NCBI GenBank assembly: GCA_001778455.1 | Contig: MFGX01000048.1 | Span: forward strand, 5,847 to 15,952 | Direction: 5' to 3' | Length of the DNA stretch: 10,106 bases | Source of the DNA: Candidatus Fraserbacteria bacterium RBG_16_55_9 | GTDB taxonomy: Bacteria > Bipolaricaulota > Bipolaricaulia > RBG-16-55-9 | Shown here: piece after piece, positions 1 through 7,686 of the stretch | Position numbering within the stretch: the first letter of the stretch is position 1 | Layout of the letters: each line of letters opens with the position of its first letter | Translations under genes and position numbers: made by a program | The notes under the pieces: generated by a model | Databases searched by the model: none | The model's input: only the letters and a program-made list of their open reading frames with translations | What the model was told of the DNA's origin: nothing

Positions 1-1127
1 TCGCCAACGACTTTGTATTGCACTTCACTGCCGAACGTGTCACGCAGGCGGTATTTCATGAGCGAGATTGCAAGGTGCGTGATGTCGATACCGATCCAGT
101 GGCGCTTGAGTTTTTGAGCAGCGATGATGGTCGTGCCACAGCCGCAGAAGGGATCGAGCACGAGATCGCCTTCGCTGCTGTTGGTCTGGATAACTCGCTC
201 CAACAGTTCGAGCGGCTTTTGAGTTGGGAATCCCAATCGCTCCTTTGCTTGCGATTGAACAGGGTTAATATCGTCCCAAATATCTTGAATTGGCACGCCC
301 GGCATTTCATCCAGGTATCGCTTGTATCTTGGGACAGCTCCGGGCTCCGTCTGAATGATACGTCCACGGTGATAGAGTTCTTCCATTCTCTCTTTGCTGT
401 ACCGCCAGTAGCGTGTGACACCAAGAAATTCATACTGCGGATTACCTTTGGCAGCGCCGCCAGGACCTGTGATGTTATCCAGTTGATATCGGCGCCCAGT
501 TCCTTCTTCCACATAGCGGTAGAAGCTATCGATATATTCCTGGTCATAGGGCTTATAGAGCTGATTCCAAATTGGGTTATCTCCCTTTGCGTAAACGAAA
601 ATGATGTCGTGAGAGCGCCCATAGTGCCGTGCGCCTTGCTTAGTGTCGCTGTGTGCACTGGTACGCTTCCAAACGATCTCGTTGCGAAAATTTGTTTTGC
701 CAAAGATGGTGTCCAGCAGGATTTTGAGGTAATGGCTCGCCGTCGGATCGCAGTGCAAATACAGCGATCCTGTAGGCTTGAGCACACGATGTAGTTCAAC
801 CAAACGAATTGCCATCATCACTAGATACGCCGTCACGTCGTTGTGTCCCAAAACGTTGATGAAACCGTTAATGAGATCAACCAGCTTCGACGGCGCGGTT
901 TCCGCCAACTCTTCGAGTGTGTGCTTCGTCGCCGGCGTCCAGTGCCAGGAATCAGTGAACGCCCTGAGTTGCGCCTCCGACTCTTCACCCGTCGTTTCTT
1001 TGAAGATCGCGTTATAGTCGCGATTGCTGTTGAACGGCGGGTCGAGGTAGATCAAATCCACGCTCTCATCGGGGATGTACTCCCGCAGGATCTTTACGTT
1101 ATCGCCGTAGTAGAGCGTATTCTCCAT
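1..1127 (-). CDS. Site-specific DNA methyltransferase, beta class (partial, 3' end outside window)
   Basis: This is a probable adenine-N6 (or cytosine-N4) DNA methyltransferase that uses S-adenosylmethionine. The frame is open for 375 codons from the ATG at 1127 to the window edge. The catalytic motif DPPF is at residues 29-32, a TRD-like middle follows, then GFPTQKP at 299-305 and the SAM-binding motif DPFCGCGTT at 325-333. Catalytic motif before SAM motif is the beta-class order, and DPPF rather than SPPY favours adenine. The phrases RYLDEMPGVP and GIDITHLAI are typical of a family of about 550 residues, some members of which carry a C-terminal nuclease-like region. If so, roughly a third of the protein lies outside. 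No restriction or specificity gene is visible in the window. There is no Shine-Dalgarno before the ATG, and a promoter-like sequence sits directly upstream. Identity as a methyltransferase is sure; target sequence and nuclease part are unknown. Confidence 0.97.
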   Translation of the reverse strand, partial: MENTLYYGDNVKILREYIPDESVDLIYLDPPFNSNRDYNAIFKETTGEESEAQLRAFTDSWHWTPATKHTLEELAETAPSKLVDLINGFINVLGHNDVTAYLVMMAIRLVELHRVLKPTGSLYLHCDPTASHYLKILLDTIFGKTNFRNEIVWKRTSAHSDTKQGARHYGRSHDIIFVYAKGDNPIWNQLYKPYDQEYIDSFYRYVEEGTGRRYQLDNITGPGGAAKGNPQYEFLGVTRYWRYSKERMEELYHRGRIIQTEPGAVPRYKRYLDEMPGVPIQDIWDDINPVQSQAKERLGFPTQKPLELLERVIQTNSSEGDLVLDPFCGCGTTIIAAQKLKRHWIGIDITHLAISLMKYRLRDTFGSEVQYKVVG

Positions 1128-1136
1128 CGCTAGGTC

Positions 1137-1166
1137 ATTTTAGCAGGAGTGGACAAGGCGGAGCAA
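1137..1166 (-). promoter_or_regulatory. Candidate promoter of the methyltransferase gene, possibly leaderless
   Basis: On the minus strand, TTGCTC (1166-1161) is followed after 18 bp by TAAAAT (1142-1137). The -10-like hexamer ends only 9 bp before the ATG at 1127, so the transcript would start within a few bases of the start codon. No purine-rich ribosome site lies in the GACCTAGCG between them, which agrees with a leaderless mRNA. The match to consensus is fair at -10 and weak at -35. Confidence 0.35.
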
Positions 1167-1179
1167 TGGAGACATCATT

Positions 1180-2472
1180 GTGAGTATGCGCCGCCTCCTG
1201 CTTCTCAGTGTTGTGATTTTCGGGTTGATTCTGCTGGGTTTGGCCACACGGAGTGGCGCGTGGCTTGCTCTCGCCATTCCTCTGCTCGTGTATCTTGTCT
1301 CGGGCTTCCTCTACAGCCCCGAAGCTCTCAACGTGAACGCTATGCGAAGCCTGAGCGCCGATCGCATCACACCCAATGAGCCAGTCACCGTAACGCTGTC
1401 CATAACGAACGAAGGTTCACACGTGGAAGAGATCTTCATCGAAGACCTCGTTCCCTCGTCCCTCGAAGTGATTGAGGGAGAGCCGAAGATGCTTACCTCA
1501 TTTCCGCCGGGCGCGAAGGTCGAGTTGTCGTACACGGTGAGCGGAGATCGTGGCTACTATCGCTTCCCTGGGATTCGAGTCACCGCGCAGGACCCTTTCC
1601 ATCTTTTCAGAAAGCAGATCACGCTCTCCGCTCCAGGTCAACTCTTCGTCCTGCCAGAAGTTGTCCGATTGAAACGCGTCGAGATCCGTCCGCGGAGAAC
1701 GCGTGTCTATTCAGGGCTCATCCCCACTCGACAAGGTGGCCCCGGCATCGAATTCTATGGCGTTCGAGAGTATCAAGCGGGAGATTCGCTGCGTACGATC
1801 AATTGGAAGGCCAGCGTCCGCCATCCGGAATCCCTGTTCATCAACGAATTTGAGCAAGAGCGAGTCGCGGACGTGGGCTTGATCTTGGACGCCCGCCTAC
1901 GAAGCGATGTCATTGCCGGTGAAAGCCCACTCTTTGAGCATGCTATCCAAGCGGCAGCAGCGCTGACGGACGCCTTCTTGAGCAGTGGGAACCGCGTTGG
2001 GATGCTCGTCTATGGAGGCCATCTGGATTGGACCTTCCCTGGCTATGGTAAGATCCAGCGAGAGAAGATCCTACGTGCTCTGGCCCGAGCCGAGCAGGGA
2101 GAGAGCCAGGTCTTCGAGGGCCTGGAATACGTGCCGACGCGCCTCTTCCCCGCTCGTTCTCAACTCGTTCTCATCAGCCCGCTACTGGAAGGGGATCTGG
2201 CCGTGCTTCTTAAGCTAAGGGCACGTGGCTATCCGCTGCTCATCATCAGCCCCGACCCCATCTCCTTCGAGCAGAAGAAGCTGCAAGGAGGGAAGGATAT
2301 CGAATTGGCAATCCGAATCGCTCGCTTGGAGCGCGAGCTGCTGCTCCGCAGGCTCAGGCAAGCGGGCACGCGTATTGTAGATTGGAACGTGGATACTCCC
2401 TTTCATCAAGCCGTGCACAGCGCCCTAAGCCGCTCGCCTCTCTGGTTTCGCGCCTTGGGAGGTGGGCCATGA
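1180..2472 (+). CDS. DUF58 family membrane-anchored protein
   Basis: A 430-residue protein with two N-terminal membrane helices (about 5-22 and 27-45), a beta-sandwich region of the repeat-domain type (about 60-160) and the DUF58 signature at 191-212, running from EFYGVREYQAGD to INWKAS. A von Willebrand A-like fold follows, but its metal site is degenerate: the DxSxS position reads DAR at 237-239. DUF58 proteins usually stand beside a MoxR AAA+ ATPase and often a transglutaminase; neither is in this window. Function is not established for the family beyond links to envelope and ATPase-assisted assembly. The GTG at 1180 is chosen because GGAG (1168-1171) lies 8 bp upstream; an in-frame ATG at 1186 is the alternative. 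The stop overlaps the next start by ATGA, implying translational coupling. Confidence 0.95.
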   Translation: MSMRRLLLLSVVIFGLILLGLATRSGAWLALAIPLLVYLVSGFLYSPEALNVNAMRSLSADRITPNEPVTVTLSITNEGSHVEEIFIEDLVPSSLEVIEGEPKMLTSFPPGAKVELSYTVSGDRGYYRFPGIRVTAQDPFHLFRKQITLSAPGQLFVLPEVVRLKRVEIRPRRTRVYSGLIPTRQGGPGIEFYGVREYQAGDSLRTINWKASVRHPESLFINEFEQERVADVGLILDARLRSDVIAGESPLFEHAIQAAAALTDAFLSSGNRVGMLVYGGHLDWTFPGYGKIQREKILRALARAEQGESQVFEGLEYVPTRLFPARSQLVLISPLLEGDLAVLLKLRARGYPLLIISPDPISFEQKKLQGGKDIELAIRIARLERELLLRRLRQAGTRIVDWNVDTPFHQAVHSALSRSPLWFRALGGGP

Positions 2473-2957
2473 GAAACTACGCTCTTGGAGGCGGCGCGAC
2501 GGCAACTCTTCTACTAGCTTCAGCATATGCTGTAAATGGCGGACTGGTTTGGGCTCTCGTGATCACAGCGCTGGGGCTCCTCTGGCTGATCGGACAGTGG
2601 CGTAGTTGGAGTGCGAGGAGTTCCGTAGGTCTTATCGGTTTTGCGGCAGCAGCAGCGTTCGGAACCTGGCTGGGCCTGCCGCCGGGATGGATGCTCTTGA
2701 GCACAGTTGCTGCGTTGGTGACCTGGGATCTGGACGATTTCTCTCTTCGCTTACAAAGCGCCGTTGAAGGAGAACTTCAACTCAGGCGATGGCACTTCCA
2801 GCGATTGCTGATCACGGTGAGTTTGGGGTTGTTGCTTGGAGGCATTGCACTGAGCATCCAGGTTGAGCTTACCTTCTGGTGGGCACTTCTTCTAGGATTG
2901 CTCGCCATCTTTTGCTTGAGCTGGGCATTTCGCATGATGCGAAGCCAAGGCGATTGA
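2469..2957 (+). CDS. Small integral membrane protein, about six helices, unknown function
   Basis: A 162-residue, strongly hydrophobic protein that I do not recognise. Likely membrane segments are near residues 8-22, 25-43, 52-68, 73-87, 112-130 and 134-154, with a polar stretch at about 88-111 (DLDDFSLRL to LQLRRWHFQ) that could be a cytoplasmic loop. The ATG at 2469 overlaps the stop of the DUF58 gene (ATGA) and has GGGAGGT at 2457-2463 five bases upstream, an excellent ribosome site. A longer reading from 2382 lacks this support and would run 87 bases into the DUF58 gene. The coupling suggests it works with the DUF58 protein at the inner membrane. No catalytic motif is visible. Confidence 0.8.
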   Translation: MRNYALGGGATATLLLASAYAVNGGLVWALVITALGLLWLIGQWRSWSARSSVGLIGFAAAAAFGTWLGLPPGWMLLSTVAALVTWDLDDFSLRLQSAVEGELQLRRWHFQRLLITVSLGLLLGGIALSIQVELTFWWALLLGLLAIFCLSWAFRMMRSQGD

Positions 2958-2983
2958 CACCAACACCTTCGCTGCTTTATAAC
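2954..2983 (+). promoter_or_regulatory. Sigma70-type promoter for the M42 peptidase gene
   Basis: A perfect -35 hexamer TTGACA (2954-2959) is followed after 18 bp by TATAAC (2978-2983); reading TTATAA at 2977-2982 gives 17 bp. The predicted start near 2990 leaves a leader of about 30 bases containing GAGAGAGG (3003-3010) before the ATG at 3022. The -35 overlaps the TGA of the upstream membrane-protein gene, so the peptidase can be transcribed independently of it. Confidence 0.6.
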
Positions 2984-3021
2984 TGAGTATCCCAAGACGG
3001 TTGAGAGAGGATAGATCTGGC

Positions 3022-4062
3022 ATGACGATGGAACTCTTGAAAAGGCTTTCCGAGGTGGCTGGGGTCCCAGGTCGCGAGGAGACTGTCCGGCAGATCGTAT
3101 TGCGCGAACTAAAGCCCTTGGCCGATGAAACGAAGACGGACATCTTAGGGAATGTGATTGCCATGAAGAAGGGGCGAGGCGGCCCGAAGGTGATGCTGGC
3201 TGCTCATATGGATGAGATCGGTTTTCTAGTAAGCCATGTGGACGAGAAGACAGGCTTCCTCAAGATCGATCCTCTGGGCGGGTTCGATCCCCGAGTACTC
3301 ATGGCCAAGCGTGTGGTAGTGCATACCGAGTCGGGCGATCTCGTGGGCGTGATGGGTTCGAAGCCCGTGCACGTCTTATCCGAGGAGGAGCGCAGTAAAG
3401 CCCTAGAGATCAAGGATCTCTTTATTGATTTGGGACTTCCGGGCGATAAAGTGAGAAAGCGCGTTCAGGTGGGGGATTTCGTCACGTTGCGCCAAGACTT
3501 CGTCGAGATGGGAGATCTGGTCAGCGGCAAAGCTTTGGACGATCGAGTCGGAGTCTACGCGATGATCGAAGCCTTCCGCCGAGTCAAGAAACACAGAGCG
3601 GACATCTACGCTGTGGCTACAACTCAAGAAGAGGTTGGAGTCCGTGGCGCACGGGTGTCCGGCTACGGCGTCTCTCCTGATATCGGGGTGGCTCTGGACG
3701 TGACCGTTGCGAGTGATGTCCCTGGCGCTCAAGAATCCGACCACGTGACGAAATTGGGCAAGGGAGTGGCCATCAAAATTAAAGACTCTCTATCCATCTC
3801 GAACCCCAAGCTCGTGCGCCGCTTGCGCCAGGTGGCCGAGAAGCGCAAGATCCCCTATCAGTTAGAGATCTTGCCTCGCGGAGGCACAGATGCGGGAGCC
3901 ATCCAGATGGCGAAGGAAGGGGTGGCTGTGGTCACGATCTCGATTCCCACGCGTTATCTGCACTCTGTGGTCGAATGCGCGCACAAAAAGGACATTCAGG
4001 CGACCATTGATCTGCTCGTGGCATTCTTAGAGGAAGCCAGCGAAGGAGATTACGCGTTGTGA
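3022..4062 (+). CDS. M42 family metal-dependent aminopeptidase (TET/FrvX type)
   Basis: A cytoplasmic two-metal exopeptidase expected to trim N-terminal residues from short peptides; family members often form hollow dodecamers. Numbered from the ATG at 3022 (346 residues), the site is complete: H62 in AAHMDE, D173 in GKALDD, the E203-E204 pair in QEEVG, D226 in ALDVT and H314 in RYLHS. By family knowledge E203 is the general base and the others bind metal. The spacing equals that of archaeal TET enzymes with a constant offset, so no insertion disrupts the core. GGTDAG (in RGGTDAGA) is also typical. An in-frame TTG at 3001 exists but has no ribosome site; GAGAGAGG lies 11 bases before 3022, an acceptable though long spacing. 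Endoglucanase annotations of this family are historical. It has no obvious link with its neighbours and ends 3 bp from the convergent operon. Confidence 0.96.
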   Translation: MTMELLKRLSEVAGVPGREETVRQIVLRELKPLADETKTDILGNVIAMKKGRGGPKVMLAAHMDEIGFLVSHVDEKTGFLKIDPLGGFDPRVLMAKRVVVHTESGDLVGVMGSKPVHVLSEEERSKALEIKDLFIDLGLPGDKVRKRVQVGDFVTLRQDFVEMGDLVSGKALDDRVGVYAMIEAFRRVKKHRADIYAVATTQEEVGVRGARVSGYGVSPDIGVALDVTVASDVPGAQESDHVTKLGKGVAIKIKDSLSISNPKLVRRLRQVAEKRKIPYQLEILPRGGTDAGAIQMAKEGVAVVTISIPTRYLHSVVECAHKKDIQATIDLLVAFLEEASEGDYAL

Positions 4063-4085
4063 ACCTCATGGTCCAGGCACAACGC
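4054..4085. repeat. Inverted repeat holding both convergent stop codons; possible bidirectional 3'-end hairpin
   Basis: GCGTTGTG (4054-4061) and CACAACGC (4078-4085) are perfect 8-bp complements. Inside, CCT (4064-4066) can pair with AGG (4075-4077) after a 2-base bulge, leaving an 8-base loop. The stop of the peptidase gene (4060-4062) and that of the opposing gene (4066-4068) both lie within the hairpin. No U-run follows on either strand, so it is not a standard intrinsic terminator. It may act as an mRNA 3'-end stabiliser or a weak bidirectional stop, or be chance. Confidence 0.45.
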
Positions 4086-4845
4086 TGACAGTCAACGAAA
4101 GTTCATTCTCGAAGCCTGAACTTCTTGCCTTCACAGTGAGCGAATAGGATCCCCAGGCTGCGCCTTGGGGCACATAAATCTTGGCGTCAATAGAGGCTTG
4201 TCTCTGAGGCTCGAGAGTAAGGGTTTTGGGAGAGAGCACAATCTGCCAGCCGGGTGGAGCTTCGACGGTCATCTCAAAACTCCCTGGAGCATTCCCGCGA
4301 TTTTCTACAGTAATGTTCAGCGCCTCTGAGCTGCCTGCGACAACTTGAGGTCGGTCCTTCTCTACGAGCATTCGAGGGCGAGGAGTTGCTCTTACCGGGA
4401 CTTGTAGCACCAATCGGCCCGTTTGTCTGTCTTCCTCCGAGCGTATGGAAATCGCGAGAGGATAGATTCCCGCGGGCATCCAAGGAGGAATGAGCCAACT
4501 GGCGAAGAACTTCTGCGCTTCACCTGGTTGGAGCGCAACGGGCCTGTACTGACTCAGGGCGCGCCAACCCTCCGGCGACTCTGGCGCGATCTCATATGTA
4601 TGTGGGCGATCTGAGCTGTTCTTCAGCTCAAAGGCATAGCTCAATAGGTCTTCCGGGGCATGGGGACCCATCTCTTTGGGTGTGATGAGGGTCAGTGTGA
4701 GCTCACCGTGGGTCTCTTGAGAAGCCAAGAGTCGTGCTGGGGGCTCTTTCCCGCTGCGCAGTGCAACAAAGAGCCCGGCAACGATGAGCAGAACGAAGAT
4801 GGGAAGAGCCCAGTGCCAGTTTACACGCATTCCGGTTTCTCTCAT
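4066..4845 (-). CDS. Single-pass membrane protein with two NEW3-type beta-sandwich domains
   Basis: The protein has 259 residues. A short N-terminus is followed by one membrane helix (about 13-29) without a convincing cleavage site, then two Ig-like domains at about 50-152 and 157-256. Each carries the NEW3 hallmarks: N-S/R-G type turn, PEGW (91-94) or PPGW (197-200), then a G-x-Y-x-L strand near the end. The likely place is the inner membrane with both domains in the periplasm. The ATG at 4845 overlaps the stop of the upstream gene (ATGA) and has no ribosome site, so it would depend on coupling; the ATG at 4830 has GAGAG eight bases before it and may be the true start. It is last in the operon. 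Its domains resemble those at the N-terminus of the large protein encoded upstream, which suggests contact or shared origin. Function is unknown. Confidence 0.85.
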   Translation of the reverse strand: MRETGMRVNWHWALPIFVLLIVAGLFVALRSGKEPPARLLASQETHGELTLTLITPKEMGPHAPEDLLSYAFELKNSSDRPHTYEIAPESPEGWRALSQYRPVALQPGEAQKFFASWLIPPWMPAGIYPLAISIRSEEDRQTGRLVLQVPVRATPRPRMLVEKDRPQVVAGSSEALNITVENRGNAPGSFEMTVEAPPGWQIVLSPKTLTLEPQRQASIDAKIYVPQGAAWGSYSLTVKARSSGFENELSLTVSVVPGP

Positions 4846-7643
4846 CGCACAGGCACAGTCTTTCGAATCGAAGCGGAGTTCCCGTCGTTGTCGATGACCT
4901 TGAGCGTCACGGCGTAGTCGCCCGGATGCGCGAACGTGAATTTGGCCTGCACTTCAAAAGCATCGGACTTGCCGTCCGCGTTGAAGTCCCACTCGTAGCG
5001 TGTGATCTGGCCATCCGGGTCGCGGGAGGCTGAGGCGTCAAAAGTGACCATCTCTCCAGGCTTTGGCTGAGAGGGTGAGAAAACGAAATCAGGGATGGGC
5101 AGCTTTTGTATGATGACGGGTCGGGGCTTCTCCGCGGCACCAAACTCCAGGGAGACGCGATCGCCTTCCTGGACACGGATGGCCTGCTCGATGGGCGTCG
5201 TTGCCTCGAAACGCGGCGGGAGCGAGTCGATACGGAGGAGAACTCGGTACGTCCCTGGGGCTACATCCACGAAGGCAAACTGTCCTCGTGTGTTGGTCAG
5301 CGTTTCGTTCACCATCACGCCCGAGGGGAGATGCTGGAGCGCCAGACGGACCCGCGCGAGACCCTGTTCGCTGGCGGCACGCTGACCGTTGCGATCCAGA
5401 TCCAGGAAGACGGAGCCGACAACGAGAGCCCCTTGAGCCAGCGGAAGATTTCTCCGCTCGATCTTCCCCGCCTCAATCGTGACTTGCTGCGGCAAGGGGA
5501 CAAGCGGCGTCAAGCCTACAGGGAGTTTATCTATATCCAGCTCATAGGTGCCGGGGGGAAGCGGTGGGAAGCGGTAGCGGCCATTCTCGTCGGTGGAGAC
5601 GCGTCGATCTCCCAATCGCAGGATGAGGTTCTTGAGCCCCGGTTCATCTGGGTCTTGCTGGCGGTCTCTATCTCTGTCTAGAAAGACGAATCCTTCAATG
5701 CTTCCCTTCACAGGGATGTGCGTGGGTACGATCAAGTCGGCGGAGAGCCCTATTCCCAAGCTTAAAGTTGCCTCTCCTGTAAATGTCTCGGTCTGCATGC
5801 TGGAAGTGAGCGATGCGGTCAGGCCGGGCAAAGAGGCACTGAGGTCCGTGCGCACACCGACCCTCTTCTCCTCAAGGAAGAAAGTCACGGAAGCTCCAAA
5901 CAGGCCCTGCTGAAACTGCAAGCTGAGATCGAAGGCGATGGGGGCATCGACGATCTCTCCCGTTAGCTTGGAGAGCGTGAGATCTCGTTTGACGGACACG
6001 GAGGGGAAGAGCGGAGGGAAGGCTCCGCGAGCCGAGACGTGAAAGCCAGTCGTTTCAAATTCTGTGATCTCCTTGGGGCTAATCGCGATCAGATTCCCAT
6101 GGTGGGCGCCAAATGTAAAGGCCAAGGAGCCGATCTGATGCGACCATTCCACTTGGAGATCTTCGCGGCGTTGATAGGAGAAGGGCGGGCCGGCTGCACA
6201 ACCTGGAAGATCCCCTTCCTCAAAGAGACTCCACTCTGTGATGAGCAAACCCAGAACGTCACTAGAAAAGCTGCCGAGAACTCGACTGAGGCGACGACTG
6301 AACGGGCACGTTGTGCTGAGAGCATGCTCGCTCATCTCGTGAGAGGTCAAGAAGGTAAGAGGTTCGAATTCTGCGCGTAAGGCAATACTTCCACCTTGGC
6401 TATCGCGTCCTCCGGATCCGGTGAAATTCGGCCCAAAACGGTAGAGTCGAGCCTGAAGAGCTGCAAACGACGAATCGAACTCCACCAGCTTGCCGAGCAA
6501 TTCCAACTGAAGTCCTTGATCGATCTGCCCTGAATCTTCTACGATCTCGGCCACGGCCGTGGCCGATAGCGGGGAGAACTCACTAAGATCAAAACGAAGT
6601 GCACCGCGATGGCGATCGCTGTCTAACCTTTCGAGCGTGGCACGCAGACTCCCTCCGTGAAAGCTCAAGGCAAACTCTCCCGTAGCAGTCTGCGGTGTCT
6701 TGCGAAGTGTTACTCCCAGGAATCCCGGGGGCAGCCCTTGAGCGGTCACCTCTACCAGCTTGGGAGGGAAAAGATCCGGGTACTCAAAGGAGAGATCGAA
6801 ATCGAGACGCAGCTGCTCGATAAGTACGTCTGTTTGCAGATCCAATTTACCTGCTGAACCAGACTTACCCAAGGGATTTAGCTTCAAGGCAGCTTGAACG
6901 GGGATCTCTAGAGAAAGGCTGCCGCGGACGGCCTCGGGACCTGGTGGCAAGACCGCCGTGAGCACATTCGCTTCCGCTTCTGCACCCTCTTGATGCATCG
7001 ATGAAGCGTGCAGGGTAAGTTTATCGCTTCCTTCGTGGGCATCCAGCGGGATCGTGAGCGAAACGCGTATCAAAGCTCGCTCGCCGGATAATAGCGCCTG
7101 CTGTTCTCGCTCCAGCTTCAGCGGGAATCCGCGACTCGACTCGGCTGAGAGATGCACGAGGTCTGCGATATTCCCCTGATTTACGAGTGTAAACACGTAT
7201 TCCAGAGACGTGCCCGGCTGGGTTGCTTGGCCCTCCGGAGCGAGAATCTCAATTCGGACGACAGGCAGAATGGAAATGAGCACGTTGGCTTCGGCTTGCA
7301 CTGCAGGCTCACGTTGCGATGTGACTCTCAGGGTGAGTGCGTACCCGTCTGCGGCCGTGGATGCTGGGACGAAGACGGTCACAAAGAGGGGCAGCTGCTC
7401 GCCGCTCTTAAGGGTCAGAGGACTTAACTGGCTGATCAGTGTCCAACCCTGCGGTGCATCCACGGTTGGGATGTACGTCTCCTCTGAGGCGCTTCCGTTT
7501 CGCACCTGAAACACGGCAGTCACGAATCGATCCGGCGGAGTCTGAAGCGGAGGCGGGGCCGTGATCTCTACGCTCACGCTCTGACCATACCCTACAGCAA
7601 CCAGCGCGAGCACCCAGAGAATCCCCTGCTGGAATGCTCTCAT
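4842..7643 (-). CDS. Large secreted protein with NEW3, barrel-like, SdrD-B-like and PKD regions; candidate usher-like outer-membrane protein
   Basis: A 933-residue protein with a signal peptide (1-20, cut near GYG/Q). NEW3-like domains lie at about 22-127 (APQGW at 63-67) and 129-233. Residues about 238-640 are a run of alternating polar/hydrophobic strands separated by turns, as in an outer-membrane barrel, including RLYRFGPNF (399-407). Two SdrD-B-like (prealbumin-type) domains follow: GFVFLDRDRD at 651-660 with PGTY at 697-700, and GSVFLDLDRNGQ at 743-754 with PGTYR. A PKD domain (about 848-933, YEWDFNADG, HPGDYAVTL) ends it. The only cysteines are C446 and C482. It follows subunit and chaperone genes, the place of an usher in pilus loci, and a post-barrel domain of this kind also occurs in some ushers. 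I see no definite usher N-terminal signature, so usher is inference. AAGGGGG lies 6 bases before the ATG. Confidence 0.9.
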   Translation of the reverse strand: MRAFQQGILWVLALVAVGYGQSVSVEITAPPPLQTPPDRFVTAVFQVRNGSASEETYIPTVDAPQGWTLISQLSPLTLKSGEQLPLFVTVFVPASTAADGYALTLRVTSQREPAVQAEANVLISILPVVRIEILAPEGQATQPGTSLEYVFTLVNQGNIADLVHLSAESSRGFPLKLEREQQALLSGERALIRVSLTIPLDAHEGSDKLTLHASSMHQEGAEAEANVLTAVLPPGPEAVRGSLSLEIPVQAALKLNPLGKSGSAGKLDLQTDVLIEQLRLDFDLSFEYPDLFPPKLVEVTAQGLPPGFLGVTLRKTPQTATGEFALSFHGGSLRATLERLDSDRHRGALRFDLSEFSPLSATAVAEIVEDSGQIDQGLQLELLGKLVEFDSSFAALQARLYRFGPNFTGSGGRDSQGGSIALRAEFEPLTFLTSHEMSEHALSTTCPFSRRLSRVLGSFSSDVLGLLITEWSLFEEGDLPGCAAGPPFSYQRREDLQVEWSHQIGSLAFTFGAHHGNLIAISPKEITEFETTGFHVSARGAFPPLFPSVSVKRDLTLSKLTGEIVDAPIAFDLSLQFQQGLFGASVTFFLEEKRVGVRTDLSASLPGLTASLTSSMQTETFTGEATLSLGIGLSADLIVPTHIPVKGSIEGFVFLDRDRDRQQDPDEPGLKNLILRLGDRRVSTDENGRYRFPPLPPGTYELDIDKLPVGLTPLVPLPQQVTIEAGKIERRNLPLAQGALVVGSVFLDLDRNGQRAASEQGLARVRLALQHLPSGVMVNETLTNTRGQFAFVDVAPGTYRVLLRIDSLPPRFEATTPIEQAIRVQEGDRVSLEFGAAEKPRPVIIQKLPIPDFVFSPSQPKPGEMVTFDASASRDPDGQITRYEWDFNADGKSDAFEVQAKFTFAHPGDYAVTLKVIDNDGNSASIRKTVPVR

Positions 7644-7686
7644 GAAATGCCCCCTTACCGCGTCGCTTCAGCTCTGGCTGGCTTCG

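Noticed and set aside
18..799. Open frames on both strands at 18-794 (+) and 56-799 (-)
   Set aside because: They lie wholly inside the methyltransferase frame, which runs open from 1127 to the edge with all family motifs; their translations have no recognisable pattern.
1093..1123. TTTACG...TATTCT as a promoter for the DUF58 gene
   Set aside because: The spacing of 19 bp and weak hexamers inside the methyltransferase start make it no better than chance.
2382..2468. Longer N-terminus for the small membrane protein, starting at 2382
   Set aside because: It would overlap the DUF58 gene by 91 bases, while the ATG at 2469 has an excellent ribosome site and an ATGA overlap.
3001..3021. TTG at 3001 as start of the M42 peptidase
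   Set aside because: It has no ribosome site, and the purine-rich GAGAGAGG lies after it, correctly ordered for the ATG at 3022.
5106..5681. 191-residue plus-strand open frame inside the large secreted protein gene
   Set aside because: It is antisense to the SdrD-B/PKD coding region, which has clear domain motifs; such long shadows are common at this GC content.
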